Part shown: positions 1 through 10,300 of the stretch, one piece after another
How the letters are laid out: every line of letters begins with the position of its first letter
How positions within the stretch are numbered: position 1 is the first letter of the stretch
The notes under the pieces: model-generated
Databases searched by the model: none
Told to the model about the DNA's origin: nothing
What the model saw: the letters and a program-made list of their open reading frames with translations, nothing else
Origin: Plasmodiophora brassicae
Lineage: Eukaryota > Endomyxa: Phytomyxea > Phytomyxea > Plasmodiophorida
DNA: 64,000 nucleotides
Assembly: GCA_036867785.1 (NCBI GenBank)
Contig: CP145412.1
Location: forward strand, 1,550,001 to 1,614,000
Direction of reading: 5' to 3'
Program-made: the position numbers and the translations under genes

Positions 1-240
1 TCGCTTGTCGGCAAGTACATGACACGTGCAACTGCCTGAAGTTTGAACGCCTGTGGCACTGCCATCTCGACTGATCGAGCCCTTTATAAACAAGCGCTCT
101 CGATGAGTCTTGCAGTAATTACGCCATTGTGTCACCACATCGAAGTCGATCACAGTCCTGGTGAGGAACACGTTTGGGCTGACCTCGGAACGCGATGGGG
201 ATCCATTGATGAACCCGAACCTTTGCAACAGACCACAGAT
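1..240 (+). mobile_element. Ty3/gypsy retroelement fragment (RNase H region)
   Basis: A short stretch reads as the end of a Ty3/gypsy RNase H domain. The segment around HIEVDHSPGEEHVWADLGT at about 137-193 lines up with HYVIEHIAGEDNVWSDLMT in the whole chromovirus at 13007-18271. Only this piece is visible at the window edge. It is an old, broken remnant of a related but distinct element, and no LTR is seen here. Confidence 0.6.
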
Positions 241-358
241 GAAGTCAAGATCCCAGACGGCGTGCTGCCTGCTGCTGCTGCCGTGCGGTGCTGGCACAGT
301 TGGCCAGCGACACGGCTGATTTTGGTGGGCCGACCTCGGGCGTTCCCCGCATGGGCCG

Positions 359-2708
359 ATGCTGCCCGTCCGGATACGCGGCGTGCGACGACGCGAACCC
401 GGACGCTCCTGGCGCCGCTGGGCGATTCCGGCGGCGTTCGCGCTCGTTGCCGCTGCGTCCGCCGCCGTCCTGCTCGTCTATGAGCCCGTGCAGCGCCTTC
501 CGGTGCGGACCGGCGCCAGCCCGCTGCCGCCGGGCCGCAACCTGTTCTGGGTGGTCCAGGTACTTTGACCTGCGGGCGGCGTGTACAACAGCGTCCTCCC
601 GGATAAGTGATCGACTGAATAGGTCAGCGACGTCCATATCAGCGCCCTGGTGCCGGAGCGTACCGAACGATTCAGACGGTTCTGCAACGATGTTGTCCGG
701 TCGTCAATCCGGCCCAGCGCTGTCCTCGTGACTGGTAATCGGCGGGTGGTGTCCTGTGTCATGCGCCTCCTTGTCAACGTGAGCGCGCAGGTGATTTGGT
801 GGACGGGCAGACCCAGGATGGCGTGTCGAGGCAGAACGTAGTGGAGTGGGAGACGTACCGGGACATTGTCGATTCGGCTGGCATTGCCGGCCTGATCGTG
901 GACGTCCCGGGCAACCACGATCAGCGCGACGAGCCGTTCGAAGCTGGGCAAATGGCGCATTTCGACCGCTATTCCGTGTCGGGATCGCGCTTATACGAGC
1001 AGGGCCTAACGTTCGACTTTGGTCGGTACCGTGTCGTTGCAGCCGATCTGAATCCCAGGCCGGGCGTTCGGCAACTGTTCAGCTTCTTCGGGGGCATATC
1101 CCGTGCCGACAACGTCGGTATCGTCCCTGCGCTTGCCGAGTACGTGTGCTGATGCCGTCCTGACTGTGCAGGGGGACCTGGAGCAGCGGCTTTCGCTTAA
1201 CAAGGAGTACAACCTGTCGATTGTGATGGGACATTATCCGCTGTCGCTGGTGGATGACTACGAGACGCGGTCGTCCGGGCGCGGGTTTCGACAGGTGTTC
1301 GAGATGTACCCACCCGCGTTGTACGTCTGTGGGCACCTTCACGATGCGTTCGGCAAGGCCTTGTACCGCCGGCATAGCGATGGCATCCACGAGGCCGAGC
1401 TGGCCGACTTCAAGTACAATTCCCGATACAGGTTACGGAATCGTGCACTGGATCACGCTTGCTAGTCAGTGCTAATCGTTCCATAGGATCATTGCTGTCG
1501 ACAATGATGTCTTCTCCTATGCCGACACGGACATCGACGAACATGTCGTCGTCTTGATCACCAACCCGAAACCGTCGTACCAGTTGTCCCCGTTGGAACC
1601 ATGGCACAGGCAGAAGTCATCTAGTATTCGTGTGCTGCTTTTCGTCGTGCCGCCTTGCAGCGCAACGAGGTTCGCCACACATCGTTCTGTCGGCAGCCTT
1701 GCTTGGTACTGATGGGCTCGCAGGTCGGATGTTACCATGCGCGTCCAAATCGATGGCGAGTATCTGCCCTGTACGTAACGTACTGTCCGATCAAGCGCAT
1801 TTCAGTCTAACGCGTCTGGGTTTAGCTAGCGCTCAGCGTCCTCCAAGCGGGCCAGCGGACAGTCCGGTATACGAGTTCAGCTGGTATCCGACATCCTACG
1901 ACAATGGTCTACACGAGATATTCGTTCAAGTCAGGTGTGTGTGTTGGTGTACCGTACCGTGTCCCCCTGCGTCCCGGTTACTGACTGACATCGAAGCACG
2001 TCTGGCGGCCCTTCATGCCAGGGCGTATCCAGACGCCAGTCTTTCAGCCTGGATGGGACTGTTGAACCTCTCTTGAGCTTCCCGCTGATGTCGACATTGG
2101 TCCTGCGCTGGCCCTTCCGTTGGACGCTTCGGCTCGTCGTGGTCGGCGTCTGGGCTGTCGTCCTCGGCTTGTCGTTCCTGCTGTATTCACGGGACAGGCT
2201 ATCAGCGGTCACCATTGCCACCTGGCTGGCGTATACTATGTTCCTGCCGTGGTTCGTGGGGTCGTGCTCCGGACCTCATACGTGCACCGTCTCCCTGTCG
2301 GGAGCCGCTGTTAAGGAATCCGTTGTCGGCTCGCTGGACGCATGGTATCGCGCCCTGTGGATCAGCGTTACCATCTGGGTCCCATGCGCTCTCCACCTCC
2401 TTGTCTTTTCGTTCGGGCCGGCGCGCCCCGGATACAAGCCTATCCGTCGATCGTACGTCACGCGGCGCTCTTTGGTCGCTGACGCTGCCTGGGCGCTGGT
2501 CGAGTATGTCGTCCCCGTCATCCTGTTCATTCGTCAACAGATCCCCATTCTGACCACGTTGTACCGGAACTATGGCGTGTGGTCCATTGTGGTCAGCCCG
2601 GGTATGGCGTGGATCCCACTGGGTGCCTGCCTGCTTCTCGCCCGGCAGCAGCTGTTCAAGTTCCAGTCCCTGTGCGCCGATGCCGACGCATCCACTCGCA
2701 TGGCATGA
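359..2708 (+). CDS. TMEM62: TMEM62-like membrane metallophosphoesterase
   Basis: Eight exons (359-559, 623-734, 791-1143, 1172-1431, 1487-1705, 1724-1770, 1826-1934, 1997-2708) give 670 residues, near the roughly 640 of animal TMEM62. A signal-anchor helix lies at about residues 21-42. The calcineurin-type phosphoesterase core follows, with VSDVHIS, VTGDLVDG, GNHDQRD, GHYPLS and CGHLHDAFG supplying the usual metal ligands. Next comes a beta-rich region (FSLDG is recognisable) and a C-terminal set of about five membrane helices, as in TMEM62. The substrate of the family is not known to me. Introns are 63, 56, 28, 55, 18, 55 and 62 nt; the 18- and 28-nt ones are unusual. The start at 359 is the first in-frame ATG before the anchor. 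It converges on the SET gene downstream. Confidence 0.88.
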
Positions 2709-2869
2709 CGAGGTTCACCCAGGATGCGAATACACCCATGATGCAGATCGAGCAGGGATGTCGATTGATTGGTTTCGACCGGCACCGTAACGTTGCTACC
2801 CGGTCTACATAGCGTTTCACGACCAGCCCATGGGTGAAGAGACGGATAGAAGGACAGGGTGACGCGTTG

Positions 2870-4568
2870 TTAAGCAGGGGTGGCGGCTGAACGACGATGA
2901 AGGTCGGCAACCTCGGCCAGGTACCTGACATGCGGTCGCATATCCTTGTGCAGGCGCCGGCGGTTGAATTCATCCTGGTCCAGACCGGGGTCGACGACCG
3001 TCAGCAGGTCGTCCAGCATCTTCATCGCCGCCAGCAGCACCCGCTTCTCGCCCAGTCGCGTCAGGACAACGTTACGCTGGTTCTGCGTCAGGCCAACTTT
3101 GAGCAGGGCCTCGTCGACCTCGACGGACTGCCTCGTCTGGAAGTAGCTCGCGTCCATCGCCATAGCCAGGTACCGCAACGCGGCGCGTTCGTTCCGCAAC
3201 GAGACGGGCGTGTCCCCATCCAGCAGCACCTGCCGCAATCGACATCAGACAACGCGCGAGACGCGATCGCCCAGATCGTCAGCGTACGTCGAGTTCCTCG
3301 GGGGTGGCCACCGCCACGCGGCTGAGGCTGAGGGCGCGCTGGAACGCGTCGTCGTCGGACCGGGGCGTGATCGTGAACCGAATCCTGTAGAATTCCGTGT
3401 CCGGGTTGTTCGACTTGGCGACACGTTTCGCCAGCATGCCCGACGCCGCCTCGCCGTCGGGCAGCTGGACATGGATCGTGGCGGTGTCGAACGGGTTGTC
3501 GGGCAGCGCGAACCCGTAGCTGGACAGCAGGCGCCGGTTGCTCTTCGCGCCGTACGTGATGGTGATCGGGGCCCCTTTGGGGACGGGCTGGCGGGAGTAG
3601 ATCTGTCCACGACGGGCATCGTGCTGGAACCGCCACGACGCCACACTGTCGAAATCGTGGTTGACCATGTCCGCATACGGCATCAAGGCGGTTTGCTCCA
3701 CGCCGTCGATCGTTAACGAGAACGCGCGCGACTTGACGGTCAGGCGCGCCCACTTGTACGTCTCCAGGGTGTGCTGGTCGCAGAACGATGCCAGCGCGCC
3801 ACTGTTGCCATTCGCGGTCAGCAGCGCACACGATGGGGCGCCCGACGCAACGAGTACGTACCAGAGCGCGTTGTAGTCGTGGACGATGCGTTCGAGTTCC
3901 CAGGTGTGGAGCGTGTCCATGTTGTTGCCGGATTCGGCGAGCATGGCCACCTCGTCCGCATCGTAGTTAACGGGCAGGTTGGCGTAGCTGGTCGGCAGCG
4001 TCTGCAGGTACGGGAACCACCAGGAGCGCCGGCCCAGGTCGCGCTCGACGGTCAGGAACAGGGCAATGAGGTTGTGCGATGCGTCCAGGCCGGCGTAATC
4101 GTCTGGCAGCGCGGCCCGGGCCGCCTGGCCGATCTCCGCGTTCATCGCCAGGGAACCCGTGATGATGAAGCGCTCCGGGATGTCCATGATGGCCTCACCG
4201 GGGCCGATATCGCGCGCCGCATGGACGCCGCGGTACTCGTCGTCATAGGTGACGATGTCCACGTTCGGGAACGACGCACCTTGGCTCGTCATCCACGTAA
4301 CGATATCCGCGAAGTCGCTCCCGCCAGAGGGTCGCGACGATGCCGGGTCGACGTAGGACGCGTACAAGTCTTGCAGTACCTTCGCCGTCGAACTGGAGCT
4401 GATTGCAACGTGATTGACGTGGACGACATCGGCAACAGTGTCCGCAGGCGGCGCGTGACATACGAACCCGATCGCGAAGCTCGCTGCCGCGATCGTGATG
4501 TGCTTCAGCAGCGGGCGCCACGCCAGCGGCGATGCATGTACACCCTTTGGCTGTGCCCTATTGCCCAT
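2870..4568 (-). CDS. SET-domain protein of the Rubisco-LSMT/SETD3 type with hydrophobic N-terminus
   Basis: Two exons (4568-3288 and 3229-2870; 58-nt intron) give 546 residues. A hydrophobic segment at about residues 23-40 could be a signal peptide or anchor. The split SET domain shows YRGVHAARDIGPGEAI near residue 112, the substrate/cofactor motif MPYADMVNHDF, and ITITYGAKSNRRLLSSYGF followed by a conserved NPFD. A C-terminal helical region matches the Rubs-subst-bind part of the SETD3/LSMT family. These enzymes methylate lysine or histidine on non-histone proteins. An N-terminal hydrophobic segment is uncommon in the family and suggests a membrane-bound or secretory location, which is inference. 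The gene converges on TMEM62 with about 160 bp between stops. Confidence 0.85.
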
Positions 4569-5216
4569 CTACCTAGTGTTGTTTTAAGTTACGTCCAGCG
4601 GATCACCTCTGATGGACGAACAGCTCCTGGGCCACAGGAATACTCGTGGTCACCCGCAGCGCTGGGTGAATCACGTGCGCTGATAGAATTGAGTCACTCT
4701 GTTTGCAGGCAGCACTGTTGATGTGTGGGCCAGGCCCGGAGGCAACGCACGTCAGAATATGATATACAGCGGGCGCATGGCTCCGGTGGCATTCCGGTCT
4801 CCATAGTATACCTTCTGTGCGTAAACACAATCGGTTCGCCCCTCCCTCGTGTTTGCTTCCGGGGACAGCTCGATTCGTCCGCGGTTGACGTCCAAGGAGC
4901 TGGCCGCGAAATAGGGAGCCACTGAAGGAAGGTCGATGGCCACGAAGTGCCTCCTGAGGACACCGAACGCAACGGGGACTTTACGCCGTCTCGTATGGTT
5001 GGCATTGTTTCTTGCAGCGCCTCATGGTTTGCTTAACGCCATGTTTAGCCTCTAAGCGCCTATCAGGTCGGCAGCCAAACATGAATGGCGTGTATAATCA
5101 CACGACCGAGACGTGGAAATGAGCTGGTGCTTAGGGATCCAATCGAATCACGCGGGACACACGCAATGTATCAAACGATGGTGGTATGAGCAAGGCACAT
5201 GTGCTGGTTGCCGTGA
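4569..5216. other. Intergenic stretch, nothing recognised
   Basis: About 650 bp between the SET gene start and the end of the first GIY-YIG gene. The short open frames here lack plausible composition, splice context or family motifs. It may hold the promoter of the SET gene. Confidence 0.4.
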
Positions 5217-6041
5217 TCAGTAACGGCGGCGTTGCCTGGGGCAACCGCCGTCCAGGTGCGACCAACTTCCACAGAGATTGCAACCAGTGTTGGATCTGGG
5301 TCGTTTCGCGTTTGACCTCTGGCTATTGCCGTCACCGTCCATCATGCCGAGAACAGCGGCACCGGCACCCAGGGCGAGCATTGTTGCCGAACGAGTTGGG
5401 AGGAACGCGCCGGTAACGCACGTGACAAGTCCTGCTATAACGGCTTTCATGAGGAATCCGCTCGAGAAGATGCTCCCGGATCCGCTTCCGCTGTCGTGCT
5501 TGACGACATTGACGTCGCCAGACGGGTGCGGACGAACGTCGTAGACAGGTCCGTTCCTTCGGCCATGGCGGGCGTGCATGGCGACGTTGTCGCTCTCAGA
5601 CGGGTGGGGACGAACGTCGTAGACAGGTACGTTCCCTCGGCCATGGCGGGCGCCAGCGACATATGGGACCAAACGAACTTCGTCTACTCTTGGTAACCTA
5701 GGTGCAGCGGGTACTGGGATGCGGTGGGCTTCGTTTGCTTCCAGTAGTCGGGTGATCTCGTGGGTCGTTGATTTAGCCAGGATCACCTCGGGCCAGCGAC
5801 CACCTCGCACGTTACAGATGCCGTACATTTCCATGTACTTCAGCGTGGTCGACGTCTCATCAGCCGGATCCGCCCGTTCGGTGATCTCAATGACCTGAAC
5901 TGGGCAGAACAGCCTGGTCCATTCGGAACCGCGCCCCTTGGCGTGCAACTGACAGCGTCGCCAGACATTCCTCGTTGTTCTTCCAACGTAGTACTTGTCC
6001 GACTCGCAGCGCAGCACGTACACGGTCACGAGGTCGCCCAT
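5217..6041 (-). CDS. GIY-YIG nuclease-like protein with membrane segment and C-terminal zinc knuckle (copy A)
   Basis: A single 274-residue frame starts at MGDLVTVYVLRC, chosen because copy B starts at the same distance from the motif; an upstream in-frame ATG at 6218 is possible. Order of parts: GIY-YIG fold (VYVL...YYVGRTTRNVWRR, then EMYGICNVRGG carrying the likely catalytic Glu), two tandem copies of a 26-residue repeat (ARHGRGNVPVYDVRPHPS and ARHGRRNGPVYDVRPHPS, a 78-bp DNA repeat at about 5510-5665), a Ser/Gly linker, about 35 hydrophobic residues, then a CX2CX4HX4C knuckle (CNLCGSWSHLDGGC) at the C-terminus. The GIY-YIG fold cuts DNA in homing enzymes, UvrC and Slx1. Proteins with the NVRGG motif occur in protists and large DNA viruses, to my recollection. 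The cellular role is unknown. Confidence 0.75.
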   Translation of the reverse strand: MGDLVTVYVLRCESDKYYVGRTTRNVWRRCQLHAKGRGSEWTRLFCPVQVIEITERADPADETSTTLKYMEMYGICNVRGGRWPEVILAKSTTHEITRLLEANEAHRIPVPAAPRLPRVDEVRLVPYVAGARHGRGNVPVYDVRPHPSESDNVAMHARHGRRNGPVYDVRPHPSGDVNVVKHDSGSGSGSIFSSGFLMKAVIAGLVTCVTGAFLPTRSATMLALGAGAAVLGMMDGDGNSQRSNAKRPRSNTGCNLCGSWSHLDGGCPRQRRRY

Positions 6042-6984
6042 TGCAAGGAACGTCAATGGAGTGTGTTCCGAGTTCCGACAGGAAACCGCGAATCTATTCT
6101 TGGCGGCAACAATTGTCGAGTTCTCTCGGGGGTCATGAAAATTCCGGACACCCCTGACCTGGACTTCGAACTTCAGAACTACCATCACATCTGGCGCGTC
6201 GCCCAGATATAACTGCATATATTGGTACTAAGAGGCACAAGCATTCCAATGTTCAGTTCGACAAGCTGCTTACGTACACTGCCAAGCTGCTTCACAACAC
6301 TGACATATCGGTCTGGGCGCTGTCGACGACGTCTACAGCCATCCTCCCGACGTACGTACCATGCCCTGGCTAGATGCCAGTATGGTATCCATTCCGTGAT
6401 GTCTCTAAGAACAGTTTGCGACCTAGGGTCCATCCCAAACGTTATCGATACCGTTCACCTGCATGTCTTACGTCAGGGCGGTGGATGCCTGTACTACGGA
6501 AGTAAATCGCGATGAGAGCATTGGGCCGGAGGCAGTACAACGCCGCGTTGAGCGGGTTCGTCGTATCGCTTACCTCTATTGATGACCTCGACTGGCCGAT
6601 GAGGGCGCCTAGCCATATTCCGAGGCGCGTCCGTCGACGTGCTGCTGATAACGCTGACAGGTTGGTCCGCTGGTGCTGCCAACAGACCGTGGTATGAGGC
6701 ACCCGTCCCTCTGGGCGTATAACCGACGAAAGTAATACAACGACCTGATACGGTTTCAAGTACGCCTACTAATAGCCGTTTTGATTTCCGACTTGTGCTT
6801 ATCGTAGTGTTACCAGTAACCATGCGATATGGCCGATTCGCTGCCCAATCCGACCTGTCTCCGCATCGATGGCAACTTTGGTTGGGGTTGCTGGTGCCAT
6901 CGGAAGCATCGGGGCCGGGGACATGAATTGGTACAGAATGACCTGGCAAACTGACGGGTAGACGAAACATAACTGCGAATGATT
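6042..6984. other. Spacer between the two GIY-YIG genes, possible third relic
   Basis: No intact gene is seen. On the minus strand at about 6540-6600 a frame reads HRPVEVINRGKRYDEPAQ, which resembles RPIEIIQVKETTNPFEETG of copy B. It may be the decayed remains of a third copy. The rest shows nothing I can support. Confidence 0.3.
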
Positions 6985-7731
6985 TCATTGATGAAATTCA
7001 ACGACGTTTGTGACGATCGCAGTCGGCCGCCCAGTGGGATTCGCTTCCGCAACGAAAACATCGGGAATTTGACCGGTGCCGCTTCCGCGACGACCTGGGG
7101 GTGTCGAATCTGAAAACTCACCTTCGCACGAAAAGCCGTCTCCAAACCAGAAGGCGAGGCCCGCGAAGACAGCACTTCGTAATGCGTACGAATGTCCTGG
7201 CAGGTACTTGGCCGCTAGGTAGGTCAAGCCGACTTTCGCGGCGCACTTGAAAAATCGTTCGAGATGAGGGTTCCTGAAAGCTTGCCAAAAACTTTGACCT
7301 TCGTCGTTGTCGTCATCGGAACCGGCGGATGGGGGTTCACCAGATGACGATGAACCCCGGTTGGGGCACGACCGGTGGAAATGTCCCCCATCTTTGCAGC
7401 GGAAGCACCTGTCTTGAATAGCGGCAAGGATGTTCTCGATCTGATGAATCGTTGGCTCATCGAGGGTCACCCGGGAAAATGGCCCACCTCGCACGTTACC
7501 AATGCCATGTTCCTGCATGCAAAACAACGTCGCGCCCGTCTCCTCGAACGGGTTCGTCGTTTCCTTGACCTGGATGATCTCGATTGGGCGGTACCGTTTC
7601 GTCCATTCGGCACCACGGCCATCACGGTGCTCCAGGAACCGATGCCAGACTGGTTTCGACGTCTTCCCTACGTAGTACTTGCCCATCTCGCAACGTAACA
7701 CGTACACCGTCGCAGGCACAACGGGATCCAT
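6985..7731 (-). CDS. GIY-YIG nuclease-like protein with zinc knuckle and membrane segment (copy B)
   Basis: A 248-residue paralogue of the gene at 5217-6041, in the same orientation. It opens MDPVVPATVYVLRCEMGKYY (an ATG 13 codons upstream at 7770 is the alternative). The GIY-YIG core VYVL...YYVGKTSKPVWHR is followed by GIGNVRGG. Here the CX2CX4HX4C knuckle (CFRCKDGGHFHRSC) sits directly after the nuclease domain. An acidic/serine linker and a hydrophobic region (YALRSAVFAGLAFWFG) follow. So the order of knuckle and membrane segment is the reverse of copy A. The tandem pair with different domain order points to duplication and reshuffling. Function is not known; a mobile-element or virus origin is possible. 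Confidence 0.75.
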   Translation of the reverse strand: MDPVVPATVYVLRCEMGKYYVGKTSKPVWHRFLEHRDGRGAEWTKRYRPIEIIQVKETTNPFEETGATLFCMQEHGIGNVRGGPFSRVTLDEPTIHQIENILAAIQDRCFRCKDGGHFHRSCPNRGSSSSGEPPSAGSDDDNDEGQSFWQAFRNPHLERFFKCAAKVGLTYLAAKYLPGHSYALRSAVFAGLAFWFGDGFSCEGEFSDSTPPGRRGSGTGQIPDVFVAEANPTGRPTAIVTNVVEFHQ

Positions 7732-7976
7732 TGCACTTCCTGCTGTGGAATGCGCAGTCCCTGCCGACACTGCGCTATTTCTGCCGGTATACCCCTGGTT
7801 ATCGAAAACTGCGAAAATAGGGCCCTTCGCTAACTGGCAGGCCTAAATCCTATGAAACAAGCTGGGGTGGCAACTACCTATGTTTGATAGACTGATAACC
7901 CCAGCTTACACCCGGCCTTGTCTTCACGACATAATAGAAACTTAATTTTGCCCTGATTGTGGGGTCACTTTCGGTG

Positions 7977-7987
7977 TCGTTTTTAAG
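7977..7987. repeat. Left copy of 11-bp target-site duplication
   Basis: TCGTTTTTAAG here recurs in the same orientation at 20866-20876, just outside the other inverted repeat. Mutator-like elements typically make 8-11 bp duplications. Confidence 0.65.
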
Positions 7988-7996
7988 GGGTGTATG

Positions 7997-8149
7997 GAAA
8001 AAAGTTCGTACGAACTTACGAACTTCGGTACAAAAAAAATGACCTTTACGAACTTCGGTACAAAAAAATGACCTTTACGAACTTCGGTACAAAAAAATGA
8101 CCTTTACGAACTTCGGCATAAAAAATATACCTTTATGAACTTCGGTGTA
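7997..8149 (+). repeat. Left terminal inverted repeat, itself made of about 32-bp tandem units
   Basis: About 153 bp matching the reverse complement of 20705-20858 almost base for base. It holds four to five tandem units ending in ACGAACTTCGGTAC plus an A-run, and the perfect palindrome GTTCGTACGAAC near the outer end. Subterminal tandem units of this kind are likely transposase binding sites. Confidence 0.85.
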
Positions 8150-8608
8150 AAACAGTTGAGTTTACAACGGCATGTACACGCGAACACTGCTTCTACGCAG
8201 GCTAACAAAAATCATGTAATCTACAGGAGATTGAGCATACAGAGTACATAACCCAGCTTCTCTATGCATGGAATCGTCCCACCGTACTAAGGAGCTGGTC
8301 TCGATCTATTCTTGCAGGCGTGCCTGTCGGCAGCAAGGGCTGATGGCGTCGAAGACAGACGAATTTACGAAGTTTCTTGTATGCCGTCTGGCTTTGGATC
8401 TGCTCTTGGCAAATGACGTCAACGGTGAGTGGAACGCTCGGGTGGATTCTTTTCTGCGAAGCCACTTGCTGTCAGACTCGCGACGTGCAGTGGCTGGTGT
8501 AGCTGAGCGGCATAACGGTACTGCCAGGACACACGATCGTGATTTGACGCCAGCTGACGACGGCCATACTTTGGCGGCCGAACACGACTCGCGGGACCGG
8601 CACTTGGC
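8150..8608 (+). other. Left interior of the transposon, possible 5' coding part of the transposase gene
   Basis: A frame opening at 8268 (MESSHRTKELVSIYSCRRAC) runs for about 110 residues of ordinary composition before entering the minisatellite. Its end (HTLAAEHDSRDRHL) resembles HTSAAEQDSRDPHL at the start of the transposase frame near 10780. It may be an upstream exon or a duplicate of the gene start. No splice sites could be fixed. Confidence 0.35.
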
Positions 8609-8702
8609 TGTGAGGACTGTCCGGAATAAACCGAGAACCCCGCGACGGACTTCGCCAGTCCGTCAAAGCGTTCGTTGCATCAGCTTGCCTGATCGTGACA
8701 TT
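8609..8702 (+). repeat. 94-bp direct repeat, left copy
   Basis: Identical as read to 10625-10718. The two copies bracket the minisatellite and the pyrimidine-rich simple repeat, as though the array expanded inside or between duplicated flanks. Confidence 0.85.
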
Positions 8703-8739
8703 TTGACGGACTACCTATCCCACCACCCTCCTGTCGATC

Positions 8740-10300
8740 CCGCCTCGGCATCTCCTGCAGAACGTCAAGGCCTCGGTGGTACCTGGTCGAAGTCCCAGAG
8801 TACGTGTCCCGCCGTGCTGTATGCCTCTCAGGCCACCGGTGTTCCCCTGACCGCTTGCTGTCTCTTCCCGTCCGTCCGTGCCGATCTCGCCTCGGCATCT
8901 CCCGCAGAACGTCAAGGCCTCGGTCGTACCTGGTCCAAGTCCCAGAGTGCGTGTCCCGCCGTGCTGTATGCCTCTCAGGCCACCGGTGTTCCCCTGACCG
9001 CTTGCTGTCTCTTCCCGTCCGTCCGTGCCGATCTCGCCTCGGCATCCCCCGCAGAACGTCAAGGCCTCGGTCGTACCTGGTCCAAGTCCCAGAGTGCGTG
9101 TCCCGCCGTGCTGTATGCCTCTCAGGCCACCGGTGTTCCCCTGACCGCTTGCTGTCTCTTCCCGTCCGTCCGTGCCGATCTCGCCTCGGCATCCCCCGCA
9201 GAACGTCAAGGCCTCGGTCGTACCTGGTCCAAGTCCCAGAGTGCGTGTCCCGCCGTGCTGTATGCCTCTCAGGCCACAGGTGTTCCCCTGACCGCTTGCT
9301 GTCTCTTCCCGCCCGTCCGTCCGTCCGTGCCGATCTCGCCTCGGCATCCCCCGCAGAACGTCAAGGCCTCGGTCGTACCTGGTCCAAGTCCCAGAGTGCG
9401 TGTCCCGCCGTGCTGTATGCCTCTCAGGCCACCGGTGTTCCCCTGACCGCTTGCTGTCTCTTCCCGTCCGTCCGTGCCGATCTCGCCTCGGCATCCCCCG
9501 CAGAACGTCAAGGCCTCGGTCGTACCTGGTCCAAGTCCCAGAGTGCGTGTCCCGCCGTGCTGTATGCCTCTCAGGCCACCGGTGTTCCCCTGACCGCTTG
9601 CTGTCTCTTCCCGTCCGTCCGTGCCGATCTCGCCTCGGCATCCCCCGCAGAACGTCAAGGCCTCGGTCGTACCTGGTCCAAGTCCCAGAGTGCGTGTCCC
9701 GCCGTGCTGTATGCCTCTCAGGCCACAGGTGTTCCCCTGACCGCTTGCTGTCTCTTCCCGCCCGTCCGTCCGTCCGTGCCGATCTCGCCTCGGCATCCCC
9801 CGCAGAACGTCAAGGCCTCGGTCGTACCTGGTCCAAGTCCCAGAGTGCGTGTCCCGCCGTGCTGTATGCCTCTCAGGCCACCGGTGTTCCCCTGACCGCT
9901 TGCTGTCTCTTCCCGCCCGTCCGTCCGTCCGTGCCGATCTCGCCTCGGCATCCCCCGCAGAACGTCAAGGCCTTGGTCGTACCTGGTCCAAGTCCCAGAG
10001 TACGTGTCCCGCCGTGCTGTATGCCTCTCAGGCCACCGGTGTTCCCCTGACCACTTGCTGTCTCTTCCCGTCCGTCCGTGCCGATCCCGCCTCGGCATCT
10101 CCTGCACAACGTCAAGGCCTCGGTCGCAGCTGGTCCAAGTTCCAGAGTGCGCGTGTCCCGCCGTGCTGTTTGCCTCCCAGGCCGCCGGTGTTTCCCTGAC
10201 CGCTTGCTGTCTCTACCCGTCCGTCCGTCCGCCAGTGTCGATCCCGCCTCGGCATCTCCTGCACAACGTCAAGGCCTCGGTTGCGACGTGCTGTCACTAA
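8740..10300 (+). repeat. Minisatellite with 147-bp and 155-bp units, about ten copies
   Basis: Units begin near CCGATCTCGCCTCGGCAT. Starts at 8881, 9028 and 9175 are 147 bp apart; the next at 9330 is 155 bp on because one unit has extra CCGT steps. Central units are almost identical and the outer ones more diverged. Long frames run through on both strands, but the 155-bp units change frame and the peptides are arginine/serine rich, so I read it as non-coding. Confidence 0.9.

Noticed and set aside
7859-7908. A 10-bp inverted repeat (AAGCTGGGGT ... ACCCCAGCTT) left of the transposon
   Set aside because: A single short hairpin without T-run or context. It could be a terminator-like fold by chance and has no support as a functional site.
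8268-10300. Long open frames on both strands through 8268-10300 (up to about 390 residues)
   Set aside because: They arise from a near-perfect 147/155-bp tandem repeat. The 155-bp units change frame and the peptides are repetitive and compositionally odd, so no protein is claimed for the array.
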